Source: Deinococcus roseus
GTDB taxonomy: Bacteria > Deinococcota > Deinococci > Deinococcales > Deinococcaceae
DNA length: 64,000 nt
Assembly: GCF_014646895.1 (NCBI RefSeq)
Contig: NZ_BMOD01000020.1
Span: forward strand, 1-64,000
Reading direction: 5' to 3'
Shown in pieces: positions 8,487 through 15,883 of the stretch. The translations under genes were made by a program, and so were the position numbers. The notes beneath the pieces are model-generated. The model saw nothing but the letters and a program-made list of their open reading frames with translations. It made no database searches and was not told where the DNA came from. Within the stretch, counting starts at the first letter, position 1. Each line of letters opens with the position of its first letter.

Positions 8487-8909
8487 ATGAAAAAAACCAC
8501 TCTCATTCTCGGGGCAGGGCTTCTTCTCGGCATGGCATGCGCTCAGGATTACTCCGCGAATCTGGCCTTTCAGGGGCTTCCCGTGGGCGGCAGTGTGGGT
8601 CTCACGGCCAAGGGACTGGTGGCTTTTGATGATCTGAGCCTGGATGCACGTTTGATCGGAGACATCACCACCAGAGGTTTTGCTGTTCAGGCCGATGTGC
8701 TGGCCAACCTTTATGTGACGGATGATGTGAACCTCTACTTTGGTCCCTCGCTGGGTGTGGGCATTGCGGGAGGAAGCACCGGTTTCCTCTTTGGTGGCGT
8801 TGGAGGCTTTGCTTACCCTGTGACAGATGCCTTTGATGTGTTTGCTGAAGGCAAATGGAACAACCTGAATGGTGTGGGATTCCGTCTGGGTCTGAGTTAT
8901 TACTTCTAA
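8487..8909 (+). CDS. Small outer-membrane beta-barrel-like protein (copy 1)
   Basis: 140 residues with signal peptide MKKTTLILGAGLLLGMACA. The mature part alternates Gly and aromatic or hydrophobic residues (NLYFGPSLGVGIAGG, FAYPVTDAFDVFAEGKW) and ends LGLSYYF, a typical C-terminal beta-signal ending in Phe. It is probably an 8-stranded barrel in the outer membrane; no function is assigned. The start at 8487 has GGAGG 8 nt upstream; the longer open frame begins inside the GNAT gene and is not used. A paralogue lies at 9160. Confidence 0.75.
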   Translation: MKKTTLILGAGLLLGMACAQDYSANLAFQGLPVGGSVGLTAKGLVAFDDLSLDARLIGDITTRGFAVQADVLANLYVTDDVNLYFGPSLGVGIAGGSTGFLFGGVGGFAYPVTDAFDVFAEGKWNNLNGVGFRLGLSYYF

Positions 8910-8991
8910 GCACCTGGCTTGACAACATGATGCCCTGTAAACACTTTGAGCCAGAGCATGATGTTGTAGATGTATATACGATTTGAGGAAA

Positions 8992-9020
8992 CTGGATCTC
9001 ATGAGATCCAGGGTTTGTTT
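8992..9020 (+). terminator. Perfect 20-bp palindrome, weak terminator
   Basis: CTGGATCTCATGAGATCCAG (8992-9011) is a perfect palindrome followed by GGTTTGTTTCC. The T-tract is imperfect, so termination is likely but not certain. Confidence 0.5.
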
Positions 9021-9084
9021 CCTGTCTCCCTTGACTTTAAAAGATGAAGATCAGGGTGCTATAGTAACAGTCGTTACAGAGTCA

Positions 9085-9114
9085 TAAAGTGACAGTAAAC
9101 AGTAAAGTGACAGT
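9085..9114. repeat. Direct repeat TAAAGTGACAGT, possible operator
   Basis: TAAAGTGACAGT occurs at 9085-9096 and 9103-9114, 18 bp apart, with the related AACAGTCGTTACAG just upstream. It lies 45-75 bp before the second barrel gene, in its presumed promoter region. A regulator-binding role is inferred only. Confidence 0.4.
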
Positions 9115-9159
9115 GCTGTAAATACACAGAACTGTCCGTCATAGAGGAGGTTGTTTGAC

Positions 9160-9606
9160 ATGAAAAAAGCACTTGTTGTTCTTGGTCTCGGATTGGTTCT
9201 CGGTGGTGCTGCACAGGCACAGACCCTCAACGTGGGCGGCACATACTTTGCCCCTGGTGGTTTTGGTGTGAACCTGGGCGTGGCTTTCAACGTGACCGAA
9301 CTGGGCGGCAATGCTGTGACTGCCCGCATTGGTGCCGATGTGACCCGCACTGCTGGCGTGACTGGATTCTCCTTCAATGCCGATGCCCTTTACAACGTTC
9401 CTTCTGATGCCCTCAATGTTTATGTGGGTCCCAGCCTGGGCTTTGTGGGTGGAGCAGGCGCAGGTGCCTTCAAAGTGGGCGCTGTGCTGGGTGCCAACTA
9501 TGCTTTCGACAGCCAGTTTGGCCTGTTTGTGGAAGGTTTCTACAACTACGTGATCGGTGGCGGCAGCTTTGGTGGCGCACGTCTGGGCCTCACCTACAAA
9601 CTCTAA
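9160..9606 (+). CDS. Small outer-membrane beta-barrel-like protein (copy 2)
   Basis: 148 residues with signal peptide MKKALVVLGLGLVLGGAAQA. The Gly/aromatic alternation and the motif VYVGPSLGFVGGAGAG correspond to NLYFGPSLGVGIAGG of the 8487 protein, and it ends GGARLGLTYKL. It is a probable outer-membrane barrel. The start at 9160 is set by GAGGAGG ending at 9150, 9 nt upstream. A strong bidirectional terminator follows. Confidence 0.75.
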   Translation: MKKALVVLGLGLVLGGAAQAQTLNVGGTYFAPGGFGVNLGVAFNVTELGGNAVTARIGADVTRTAGVTGFSFNADALYNVPSDALNVYVGPSLGFVGGAGAGAFKVGAVLGANYAFDSQFGLFVEGFYNYVIGGGSFGGARLGLTYKL

Positions 9607-9619
9607 AAACCCTTTGCAG

Positions 9620-9658
9620 AAAAATGCAGCTCCAGCATCTGTCTGGAGCTGCATTTTT
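9620..9658. terminator. Bidirectional terminator
   Basis: ATGCAGCTCCAG (9624-9635) pairs with CTGGAGCTGCAT (9643-9654), flanked by an A-tract on the left and a T-tract on the right. It serves the barrel gene and the convergent 9684 gene. Confidence 0.85.
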
Positions 9659-9683
9659 GTTGCATTTTGGTCGTTTGCTCAGG

Positions 9684-10019
9684 TCATTTTTGCATGCTTC
9701 TGAGCACTTCAAAAGCCCCAATCACCCTGGGAAACCCCAGATAAGGCACCGCAAACAGCAAGGCTTCCTCGATGTCCTGCAGGGTGCCTCCGGCGTTCAC
9801 CACACCTCTGAAATGGGTTTTGAGTTCCTGTGGGTTGCCCAGAGACACCAGCATCACCACGGCCAGCAACTCTTTGACATGCAAAGGCAGGCCAGGGCGC
9901 TCGTACACCTCTGCGTAAGCAAAGCCCTGGATGTACTGCTGCAAATCAGGATGAAAGGCTTTCAGGCGGTTTTCGATGGTTTCGGTGTGTTCCCCCCAGA
10001 TGGTTTCTCTGGCACTCAC
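9684..10019 (-). CDS. Carboxymuconolactone decarboxylase/AhpD-fold protein
   Basis: 111 residues of the all-helical CMD fold: HVKELLAVVMLVSLGNPQELKTHFRGVVNAGGTLQDIEEALLFAVPYLGFP. The AhpD CxxC redox pair is absent, so a peroxidase-reductant role is unlikely. The conserved His in THFRG is present. The start is GTG at 10019, overlapping the B12-subunit stop as GTGA (10016-10019), so the two are coupled. The coupling suggests a role tied to the cobalamin enzyme, but the substrate is unknown. Confidence 0.7.
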   Translation of the reverse strand: MSARETIWGEHTETIENRLKAFHPDLQQYIQGFAYAEVYERPGLPLHVKELLAVVMLVSLGNPQELKTHFRGVVNAGGTLQDIEEALLFAVPYLGFPRVIGAFEVLRSMQK

Positions 10020-10435
10020 AGGTGCTCCTGGGCTGCCCAGCGTTCTGGGACCGCCTGATTCAGCCAGGAGATGGGATCTTCCAGGCTGCTTCCAGGGGTG
10101 AACACTTTGGAGACCCCCAGTTCAGCGAGGCTGGCCAGGTCCTGGTCGGGGATGATGCCCCCTCCAAACAGCAGGATGTCTGTGGCCTGTTTCTCTTCCA
10201 GCAGCTTGCGGACCTCCCTGAAGAAATGCATGTGGGCTCCAGAAAGCACCGACAGCCCGATGGCATCCACATCTTCTTGCAAGGCGGTGGCCACAATCAT
10301 CTCCGGGGTTTGCCTCAGTCCTGTGTACACCACTTCCATGCCTGCATCCCTGAGCGCTCTGGCAACAATTTTGGCCCCCCGGTCATGGCCATCCATGCCG
10401 GGTTTGGCAATCAAGACCCGTATTTTACGGTTCAT
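10016..10435 (-). CDS. Cobalamin-binding subunit of a methylmalonyl-CoA mutase-type enzyme
   Basis: 139 residues forming only the B12-binding Rossmann-like domain. The DxHxxG motif is at D15-G20 with H17 as the cobalt ligand, followed by GLRQTPEMIVATA, LSVLSGAH and LLFGGGIIPDQD. Mutases that interconvert methylmalonyl-CoA and succinyl-CoA can be split into catalytic and B12-binding chains; the catalytic chain is not in this window. AAGGAGG lies 4 nt before the ATG. It could serve another acyl-CoA mutase such as isobutyryl- or ethylmalonyl-CoA mutase. Confidence 0.85.
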   Translation of the reverse strand: MNRKIRVLIAKPGMDGHDRGAKIVARALRDAGMEVVYTGLRQTPEMIVATALQEDVDAIGLSVLSGAHMHFFREVRKLLEEKQATDILLFGGGIIPDQDLASLAELGVSKVFTPGSSLEDPISWLNQAVPERWAAQEHL

Positions 10436-10529
10436 TGGTCCTCCTTTTTGGGGTATCTTAACTTTTTTGCGAGGTCTTTGTCAGTGAAACACAGAGCAAC
10501 ACAGGTCCCTCAAGCCCAGACAGATCGGG

Positions 10530-10559
10530 TTACCGCAACCCCCATTCCGCGGGTATACT
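10530..10559 (+). promoter_or_regulatory. trpS promoter giving a near-leaderless mRNA
   Basis: TTACCG (10530-10535), 18-bp spacer, TATACT (10554-10559). The GTG start at 10567 is only 7 nt past the -10 box. Confidence 0.65.
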
Positions 10560-10566
10560 GTTGTGC

Positions 10567-11550
10567 GTGAAGCGAGTTTTCTCTGGCATTCAACCCACCG
10601 GTGAGATCCACATCGGGAATTACTTCGGCGCCATCCTCAACTACGTCAAGCTGGGCGAGGAACTGGGCAAGAATTCCATTTACTGCATTGTGGACCACCA
10701 CGCCATCACCATTCCCCATGAACCTGAACTCCTGAGGAAACGCACCTTTGACGCTGCCCTCGTCAACATGGCTGCGGGCCTGGACCCCAACAAGGTGATT
10801 CTGTTCGCACAGAGCGATGTGCGAGAGCATACCGAGCTGGGCTGGGTGTTTGCCACCCAGACACCACTGGGGGACCTGGAGCGCATGACCCAGTTCAAAG
10901 ACAAATCCAGCCAGCACAGCGTTCTGGCAGGCCTTCTGATGTACCCCACCCTGATGGCTGCAGACATCCTGCTCTACAAGGCCAACACCGTGCCAGTGGG
11001 CGAGGACCAGGTGCAGCACATCGAACTGACCCGCGAAATTGCCCGGCGGTTCAACCACCGTTTTGGGGAAATGTTCCCTGAGCCTCTGGCCGTACACAAC
11101 AAAGACGCCCTGCGCGTTCCCGGTGTAGATGGACAGGGCAAAATGTCCAAATCCAAAGGGAACACCCTGGGGGTGCTGGAGGAGATTGATTCCATCTGGC
11201 AGAAACTGCGTGTGGCCCCAACTGACCCTGCCCGCGTGCGCCGCACCGATCCTGGGAATCCAGAAGTGTGCCTGATTTTCGATTACCACAAGCTGTTCAG
11301 CGATCTGGAAACCATCCAGATTGTGGATGCAGGCTGCCGCTCTGCAGGCATTGGCTGCATTGACTGCAAAAAACTGCTGATGAAAGGCGTTGAGCAGACC
11401 CTGGTGCCCATTCAGCAGCGTGCACAGGAGTTGTACAACAGCCCAGACACCGTGAAAGATGCACTGCATCGGGGTGCACGGGAAGCACGGGAAATTGCCC
11501 AGCAGACCATGCAGGAAGTGCGCGACAGGCTCGGCTTGCTCAACCCTTGA
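10567..11550 (+). CDS. trpS: Tryptophanyl-tRNA synthetase
   Basis: Class I aminoacyl-tRNA synthetase charging tRNA-Trp. Both ATP-binding signatures are present: the HIGH-like EIHIGNYFGA near the N terminus and KMSKSKGN. About 327 residues, normal for bacterial TrpRS. The sequence after KMSKS (ARVRRTDPGNPEVCLIFDYHKLFS) resembles the TrpRS II type. The GTG start at 10567 (MKRVFSGIQPTGEIH) is chosen from the TATACT box 7 nt upstream; TTG at 10561 is an alternative. The stop overlaps the scpA start as TGATG. Confidence 0.93.
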   Translation: MKRVFSGIQPTGEIHIGNYFGAILNYVKLGEELGKNSIYCIVDHHAITIPHEPELLRKRTFDAALVNMAAGLDPNKVILFAQSDVREHTELGWVFATQTPLGDLERMTQFKDKSSQHSVLAGLLMYPTLMAADILLYKANTVPVGEDQVQHIELTREIARRFNHRFGEMFPEPLAVHNKDALRVPGVDGQGKMSKSKGNTLGVLEEIDSIWQKLRVAPTDPARVRRTDPGNPEVCLIFDYHKLFSDLETIQIVDAGCRSAGIGCIDCKKLLMKGVEQTLVPIQQRAQELYNSPDTVKDALHRGAREAREIAQQTMQEVRDRLGLLNP

Positions 11551-12344
11551 TGGAACCCCTGCAGCTTTCCTTCCCCGGGTTTTCGGGTGGTTTGCTGGAC
11601 CTCCTGCAGGCGCTCAAACAGGAGCGCCTGCTTCCCTCAGAGGTTCCCCTTTCCACCATCACACAAGCGGTTTTGAACCGTTTCTACACTTTGCGTGCCC
11701 TGGATGCCGAGGTGGCCAGTGAAGCCCTGCCCCAGCTTGCAGCAGTGGTTGCGTTAAAAACCTCTTTGCTGCTTCCCCGCATCTCCAAAGAGGAACCAGA
11801 AGACGCTGGAGAGGACTTCGAGGACTACCCCCAGGACATGATGAGCAGTGTGCAGGCTTTGCAGGAACTGGACGCCCTGGTGCGCTTCCTGGCTGAAAAA
11901 CGCAAAGGCAGAAACCACATCATTGCAGCCAAAGGGCTGGACTTGCCTTATGAACGCAAAAAGCCCCGTGAAAAACTGGTGCTGACCCAGTTGCTGGCTG
12001 CAGCAAAAAGCGCGGTCAGAGAGGTGCAGGCTGCCCATATCGTGAAAGACCGCCTGACCCTGGAAGATGCCCGCAAGGCCATCCTGGCTTTTGTCAAAAA
12101 CCTGCGGAACTTCTTCTTCGAGGCCATCATCACCAGAGACTGGGGCGAAAAAACCGTGTATTTTGCTGCTTTGCTGGAATCGGTGCGTCTGGGAGAGGTG
12201 GAACTGCGTCAGGACACGGCTTATGGTCAGATTGAAGTGGAAAGCCTGCAACCTGCAGATCCAGCGCCTGAAAACACAACACTTGAAAACACAACACTTG
12301 AAAACACAACACTTGAAAACACATCAAGACAGCGCAACACCTGA
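11550..12344 (+). CDS. scpA: Segregation and condensation protein A
   Basis: Kleisin-type partner of SMC and ScpB in chromosome condensation. 264 residues starting MEPLQLSFPGFSGGLLDLLQAL, matching the ScpA N-terminal region that binds the SMC neck. A middle acidic segment (EEPEDAGEDFEDYP) and a C-terminal winged-helix-like region follow. The ATG shares an A with the trpS stop (TGATG, 11548-11552). ScpB is not adjacent. The C terminus carries a repeated ENTTL motif encoded by a 15-bp tandem repeat, beyond the conserved domain and probably dispensable. Confidence 0.85.
   Translation: MEPLQLSFPGFSGGLLDLLQALKQERLLPSEVPLSTITQAVLNRFYTLRALDAEVASEALPQLAAVVALKTSLLLPRISKEEPEDAGEDFEDYPQDMMSSVQALQELDALVRFLAEKRKGRNHIIAAKGLDLPYERKKPREKLVLTQLLAAAKSAVREVQAAHIVKDRLTLEDARKAILAFVKNLRNFFFEAIITRDWGEKTVYFAALLESVRLGEVELRQDTAYGQIEVESLQPADPAPENTTLENTTLENTTLENTSRQRNT
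12270..12323 (+). repeat. 15-bp tandem repeat in the scpA 3' end
   Basis: GAAAACACAACACTT occurs three times (12270-12284, 12285-12299, 12300-12314), followed by GAAAACACA. It encodes repeated Glu-Asn-Thr-Thr-Leu and keeps frame, so copy-number change would only alter tail length. Confidence 0.9.
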
Positions 12345-12384
12345 CCAGCGCTTTCCTGCAGACTGACCGATCGCTGGTGTCTGT

Positions 12385-14352
12385 TCAAAGCTCTGGGGCG
12401 TCTTCTGTGACGATTTTCAGGGTGTTGAAGACCTTCAGGGCGGCCTGCACAATCCTGGGATCAAAGTGGCTGCCACTGTGGCGGGCCAGTTCTTCCAGCG
12501 CGTTCTTGAGGCTCCAGGCCTGCTTGTAGGGCCTGCGGTGGGTCAGGGCATCAAAGACATCGGCCACGGCCACAATGCGTCCTGAGAGCGGTATGGTCTC
12601 ACCCAGCAGACCAAAGGGATAGCCCCGGCCATCCCAGCGCTCGTGGTGGGAAACAGCAATTTCCTGGGCGAGCTGCAGCAGTCGGGATTTTCCGCCAGAG
12701 AGAATGCGCCCCCCAATGATGGTGTGGGTTTTCATGTGCTCGTATTCCTCAGGGGTGAGCACGCCATGTTTCATGAGGATGCTGTCTGGGATGCCAATTT
12801 TGCCCACATCGTGAAGGCGGGCGGCCAGACGGATGATTTCCACTTCTTCTCTGGGAAGCCCAAGTTCCTGGGCCAGCATGGCAGCGTTGCGTCCCACACG
12901 CCAGGTGTGCGCTCCGGTTACATCGTCTCTGGATTCTGCAGCAATGGCCAGTCGGGTGACGATTTCCACCTGGGCCTGCTCCAGTTCCTGGGTTCTCTCG
13001 TGCACCAGGGCCTCTGCTGCCCTGCGGGCCAGGTCATTGGCCTCGTTCTGCATGCGGTACATTTCTGCTTTCTGTTCACTGCGTTCCAGATCGAAACGCA
13101 TTTTCAGGTAACGGGAACGCCGTTCGCCTTCTTCGTTTTTCAGTTCCTGGTCGATTTTGTGGAAATTCTTGAAGTGCTCCAGTGCAACCCTGGGGTTTCC
13201 CAGCAGCTCATAACAATCTGCAAGGCAGCCATGTGCAGCAGCCATGGATTTCTTGCGTTTGCTTTCTTCTGCCAGTTGCAAACCCTGGTTCAGGTATTCC
13301 ATGGCTTCATGGCCTTTTTTGAGCATCAGCAACTGTTTTCCAACCCCCAGCAAAGCATCGATTTCCCCTTCACGGTGATCGGTCTGTCTGGCCAGGGTCA
13401 AAGCATCCCTGAAGGTGGTCAGAGCTTGTTTGGAGTTGCCCTGCCAGGAAAAAACTTCTCCAATGGAAATCAAAGAATTGATGATGACAGGCTGATAGCC
13501 CAGTTTGCGTCCAAAATGAATGGATTGCTGAAGATAATCTACCGCTTCACGATGATGCCCCTTCAGTCTTAAAATCTCTCCTAGATTTTCCGTAGCAACT
13601 GCAATAATAATGGGAATATTGCCCTTTTCGCCCGTACTGATGGCATCTTTAAAAAACTTTAAGGCTTCGTCATAGTCGCCTAGATCCTTGTATAGATTGC
13701 CTATAGAAATAAGACTAACTCCCTCGGTTCTGGGATCATGGCGTGATTCGGATATAATCTGATGTGCTTTGGAGAGATACATCAATGCTTCAAAGTATTC
13801 TCCCAGTTCAGTGTACGATTGTCCCAGGTTGTTTAAAAGATTGGCGGTTTTTGAAGGAATTCCCAGCTGCTCTCTTAAAGGCAGGGCGGCTTCAAGAGCT
13901 TCGATGGATTTTTGATAATCACCCTGGTGATGATAAACGCCTGCCAGACCATTTAGTGCATCTGCTTCAAATTCTATGTTTTGGTGTTCTCTTGAGAGGT
14001 GCAGTGCATGTGTGAACATGCCATTGGCGTAATCGTATTTGCCCTGATCTCGGTAGATATGACCAATGGTGATCAGGGCTTCAATTTGTTCATCTGGCTG
14101 ATGATCAAGACTGAAATTGTTTAAAGCCTGAATCAGATATTTTTCTGCATCAACCAGATTGCCCAGATGAAAAGAACTGATTCCGGCGTACAGCATGGCA
14201 CTGGCATAAAGCCGGGGTGTCCGTTCCAGGGTTGCTTTTTGTGCAGCCTGCATTGAGAACTGCAGAACCTGAGCAAAATCGACATTCAGCAGTTTCTTGG
14301 CTGCTTGAATCAGTTCTTCGGTCGAGGTGTTTGCTCTGGAAGGATCTGCCAT
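12385..14352 (-). CDS. TPR-repeat protein with C-terminal HD-GYP phosphodiesterase domain
   Basis: 655 residues. The first about 430 are tandem TPR units (for example ANLLNNLGQSYTELGEYFEALMYL), followed by a coiled-coil linker and an HD-GYP domain (about 465-640). The domain has LHDVGKIGIPDSIL, HHERWDGRGYP and VADVFDALTHRRPYK, so the metal ligands and GYP triad are intact. HD-GYP enzymes hydrolyse cyclic-di-GMP. No membrane segment is seen, so it is cytoplasmic with TPRs as the likely sensory or docking part. It starts 3 bp after the subtilase stop and is probably cotranscribed. The segment encoding the TPRs (about 13560-14290) is visibly more AT-rich than the rest. Confidence 0.88.
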   Translation of the reverse strand: MADPSRANTSTEELIQAAKKLLNVDFAQVLQFSMQAAQKATLERTPRLYASAMLYAGISSFHLGNLVDAEKYLIQALNNFSLDHQPDEQIEALITIGHIYRDQGKYDYANGMFTHALHLSREHQNIEFEADALNGLAGVYHHQGDYQKSIEALEAALPLREQLGIPSKTANLLNNLGQSYTELGEYFEALMYLSKAHQIISESRHDPRTEGVSLISIGNLYKDLGDYDEALKFFKDAISTGEKGNIPIIIAVATENLGEILRLKGHHREAVDYLQQSIHFGRKLGYQPVIINSLISIGEVFSWQGNSKQALTTFRDALTLARQTDHREGEIDALLGVGKQLLMLKKGHEAMEYLNQGLQLAEESKRKKSMAAAHGCLADCYELLGNPRVALEHFKNFHKIDQELKNEEGERRSRYLKMRFDLERSEQKAEMYRMQNEANDLARRAAEALVHERTQELEQAQVEIVTRLAIAAESRDDVTGAHTWRVGRNAAMLAQELGLPREEVEIIRLAARLHDVGKIGIPDSILMKHGVLTPEEYEHMKTHTIIGGRILSGGKSRLLQLAQEIAVSHHERWDGRGYPFGLLGETIPLSGRIVAVADVFDALTHRRPYKQAWSLKNALEELARHSGSHFDPRIVQAALKVFNTLKIVTEDAPEL

Positions 14353-14355
14353 AGT

Positions 14356-15669
14356 TCAATTGTTGTTTTGGGTCTGGGTGAACTGGAGGAGTTGACCCAC
14401 ATTCAATACCCCAGATCCCAGCATCTTGTTGAAAACAGGATTCAGGAATTGGTTGTTGGTGGTGCTGTCTTCCAAAAATTTGATGGCTTTTTCTCCATCC
14501 AATCCTGGATTGAGGGCCAGAGCCAGGGCAAGCGCCCCCGACACCTGAGGAGCAGCAAAGGAAGTCCCTGATGCCTGAGCGGTGTAACCTTCAGGCACAA
14601 TGGTGCTGATGTCTTCACCGATGCTGGTGAGGGTCAGTTTTTGGTGATAGTTTGAAAAAGAGGATTTGAGAAGGGTGTTGCTCACACTGCCTACACTGAC
14701 CACATTTTTGTGATTTTCACTGTAAGCTGAAGGATAAAGCAGTTTTTGGACGTTGTTATTTCCTGCACTGGCGACAATCAAAGCTTTGTGGATTTCTGCA
14801 TATTGGATGGCTGATTCTAAAATACTGGATTTTTTATTGGTGCCCAGGCTCAGATTGATGATTCTGGCACCCTGATCTACTGCATGGTAAATGGCCGCAG
14901 CGACAGTGTTGATGTCTCCCTGACCTTCTGCATTCAGCACCCTGAGGGGCAAAATTTTGGTTTTGGGAGCCATCTGCAGCATAATTCCTGCCACACCTGT
15001 TCCATGCCCATAACCGGGCTGATCAAAGGTGCCCTCTTCTTGAGGATTCAGGTCATGACCAACAAAATCCTTAAAGGTATTGGATGGCGTGAAAGCGTTG
15101 CTGTCCCAGGCGGGATGTTGGAAGTCCACTCCAGTGTCAAGGACTGCGACAGTGATGCCTTCACCCAGGTTTGTTGCAATGCTCTGACCACGCTGAAGCT
15201 GAAGGGTGGACCAGACTGCAGAGTTTTCTGGGAATGGGGTGTAAGTCTGGTCACTCCATGAACTGCCCAGACCCCAGACATGACCCAGACCCCAGACATG
15301 ACCCAGACCCCAGACATGACCCAGACCCCAGACATGACCATTCATGGTCACAGGATCTTCAGGGATCTCAAAGGCATCCTGATTTTCTTCCAGATCAGAA
15401 CCAGACAGTTTGCTGATTCCCACTTTTGCAGATTGTGCAGAGAATCCCACCAGCAAAGTGCGGGTTTTTTCATGCCAGAAAGACACTTTTCCGCCAAGCT
15501 GCTGGGCAACCTGTTCAGGGGTTTGACCAGCTGGGACGGTTTTCTGGGTGATGTATTCAAAACGCTCCTGCTGAACAGCAGAAGCTGGAAGGGTGTGAAC
15601 AGAGCAGGCGCTCAGGGCGAGGGTCAGCAAGCAGGTCGCTATTGCAGGAACATGGAAGAGTCTGGGCAT
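14356..15669 (-). CDS. Lipoprotein subtilisin-like serine protease (S8) with GHVWGL repeats
   Basis: 437 residues. The signal peptide has a lipobox (LTLALSAC), so it is a probable lipoprotein. A pro-region with VPAGQTPEQVAQQLGGKV resembles an inhibitor-like propeptide. Four tandem GHVWGL units follow, then the S8 catalytic domain with Asp in VAVLDTGVD, His in GYGHGTGVAG and Ser in GTSFAAPQ, all intact. The start at 15669 is chosen because GAGGT lies 6 nt upstream; the frame is open to 15705. It is followed after 3 bp by the TPR/HD-GYP gene, an unusual pairing of exported protease and second-messenger enzyme. Confidence 0.88.
   Translation of the reverse strand: MPRLFHVPAIATCLLTLALSACSVHTLPASAVQQERFEYITQKTVPAGQTPEQVAQQLGGKVSFWHEKTRTLLVGFSAQSAKVGISKLSGSDLEENQDAFEIPEDPVTMNGHVWGLGHVWGLGHVWGLGHVWGLGSSWSDQTYTPFPENSAVWSTLQLQRGQSIATNLGEGITVAVLDTGVDFQHPAWDSNAFTPSNTFKDFVGHDLNPQEEGTFDQPGYGHGTGVAGIMLQMAPKTKILPLRVLNAEGQGDINTVAAAIYHAVDQGARIINLSLGTNKKSSILESAIQYAEIHKALIVASAGNNNVQKLLYPSAYSENHKNVVSVGSVSNTLLKSSFSNYHQKLTLTSIGEDISTIVPEGYTAQASGTSFAAPQVSGALALALALNPGLDGEKAIKFLEDSTTNNQFLNPVFNKMLGSGVLNVGQLLQFTQTQNNN
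15266..15337 (-). repeat. Four 18-bp tandem repeats encoding GHVWGL
   Basis: On the + strand the unit CCCAGACCCCAGACATGA occurs four times with no mismatch seen (15266-15337). It encodes a repeated Gly-His-Val-Trp-Gly-Leu hexapeptide between the propeptide and the catalytic domain of the subtilase. Confidence 0.9.
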
Positions 15670-15883
15670 CAGGGGACCTCGGTTGTTGCGCACCTGCAGG
15701 AGCATGTCGCATGGAAGAAGTTCTTAATAGAAGTTTAACAGGAATTTATCATTTATAGACCCGGAGTGTAAAAAAAGTGTAATAAAAAATCTTTAGGATT
15801 CTTAAATGTTGGTTGAGGTTGGTGGGACAGACCACCAGATGTGGGGCACATTCTGCCTGCTGTAAAACCCTACAATGGTCATC

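Noticed and set aside
12344..12378. ACCAGCG...CGCTGGT pairing between scpA and the HD-GYP gene as terminator
   Set aside because: A 21-nt loop and no T-tract; too weak to call.
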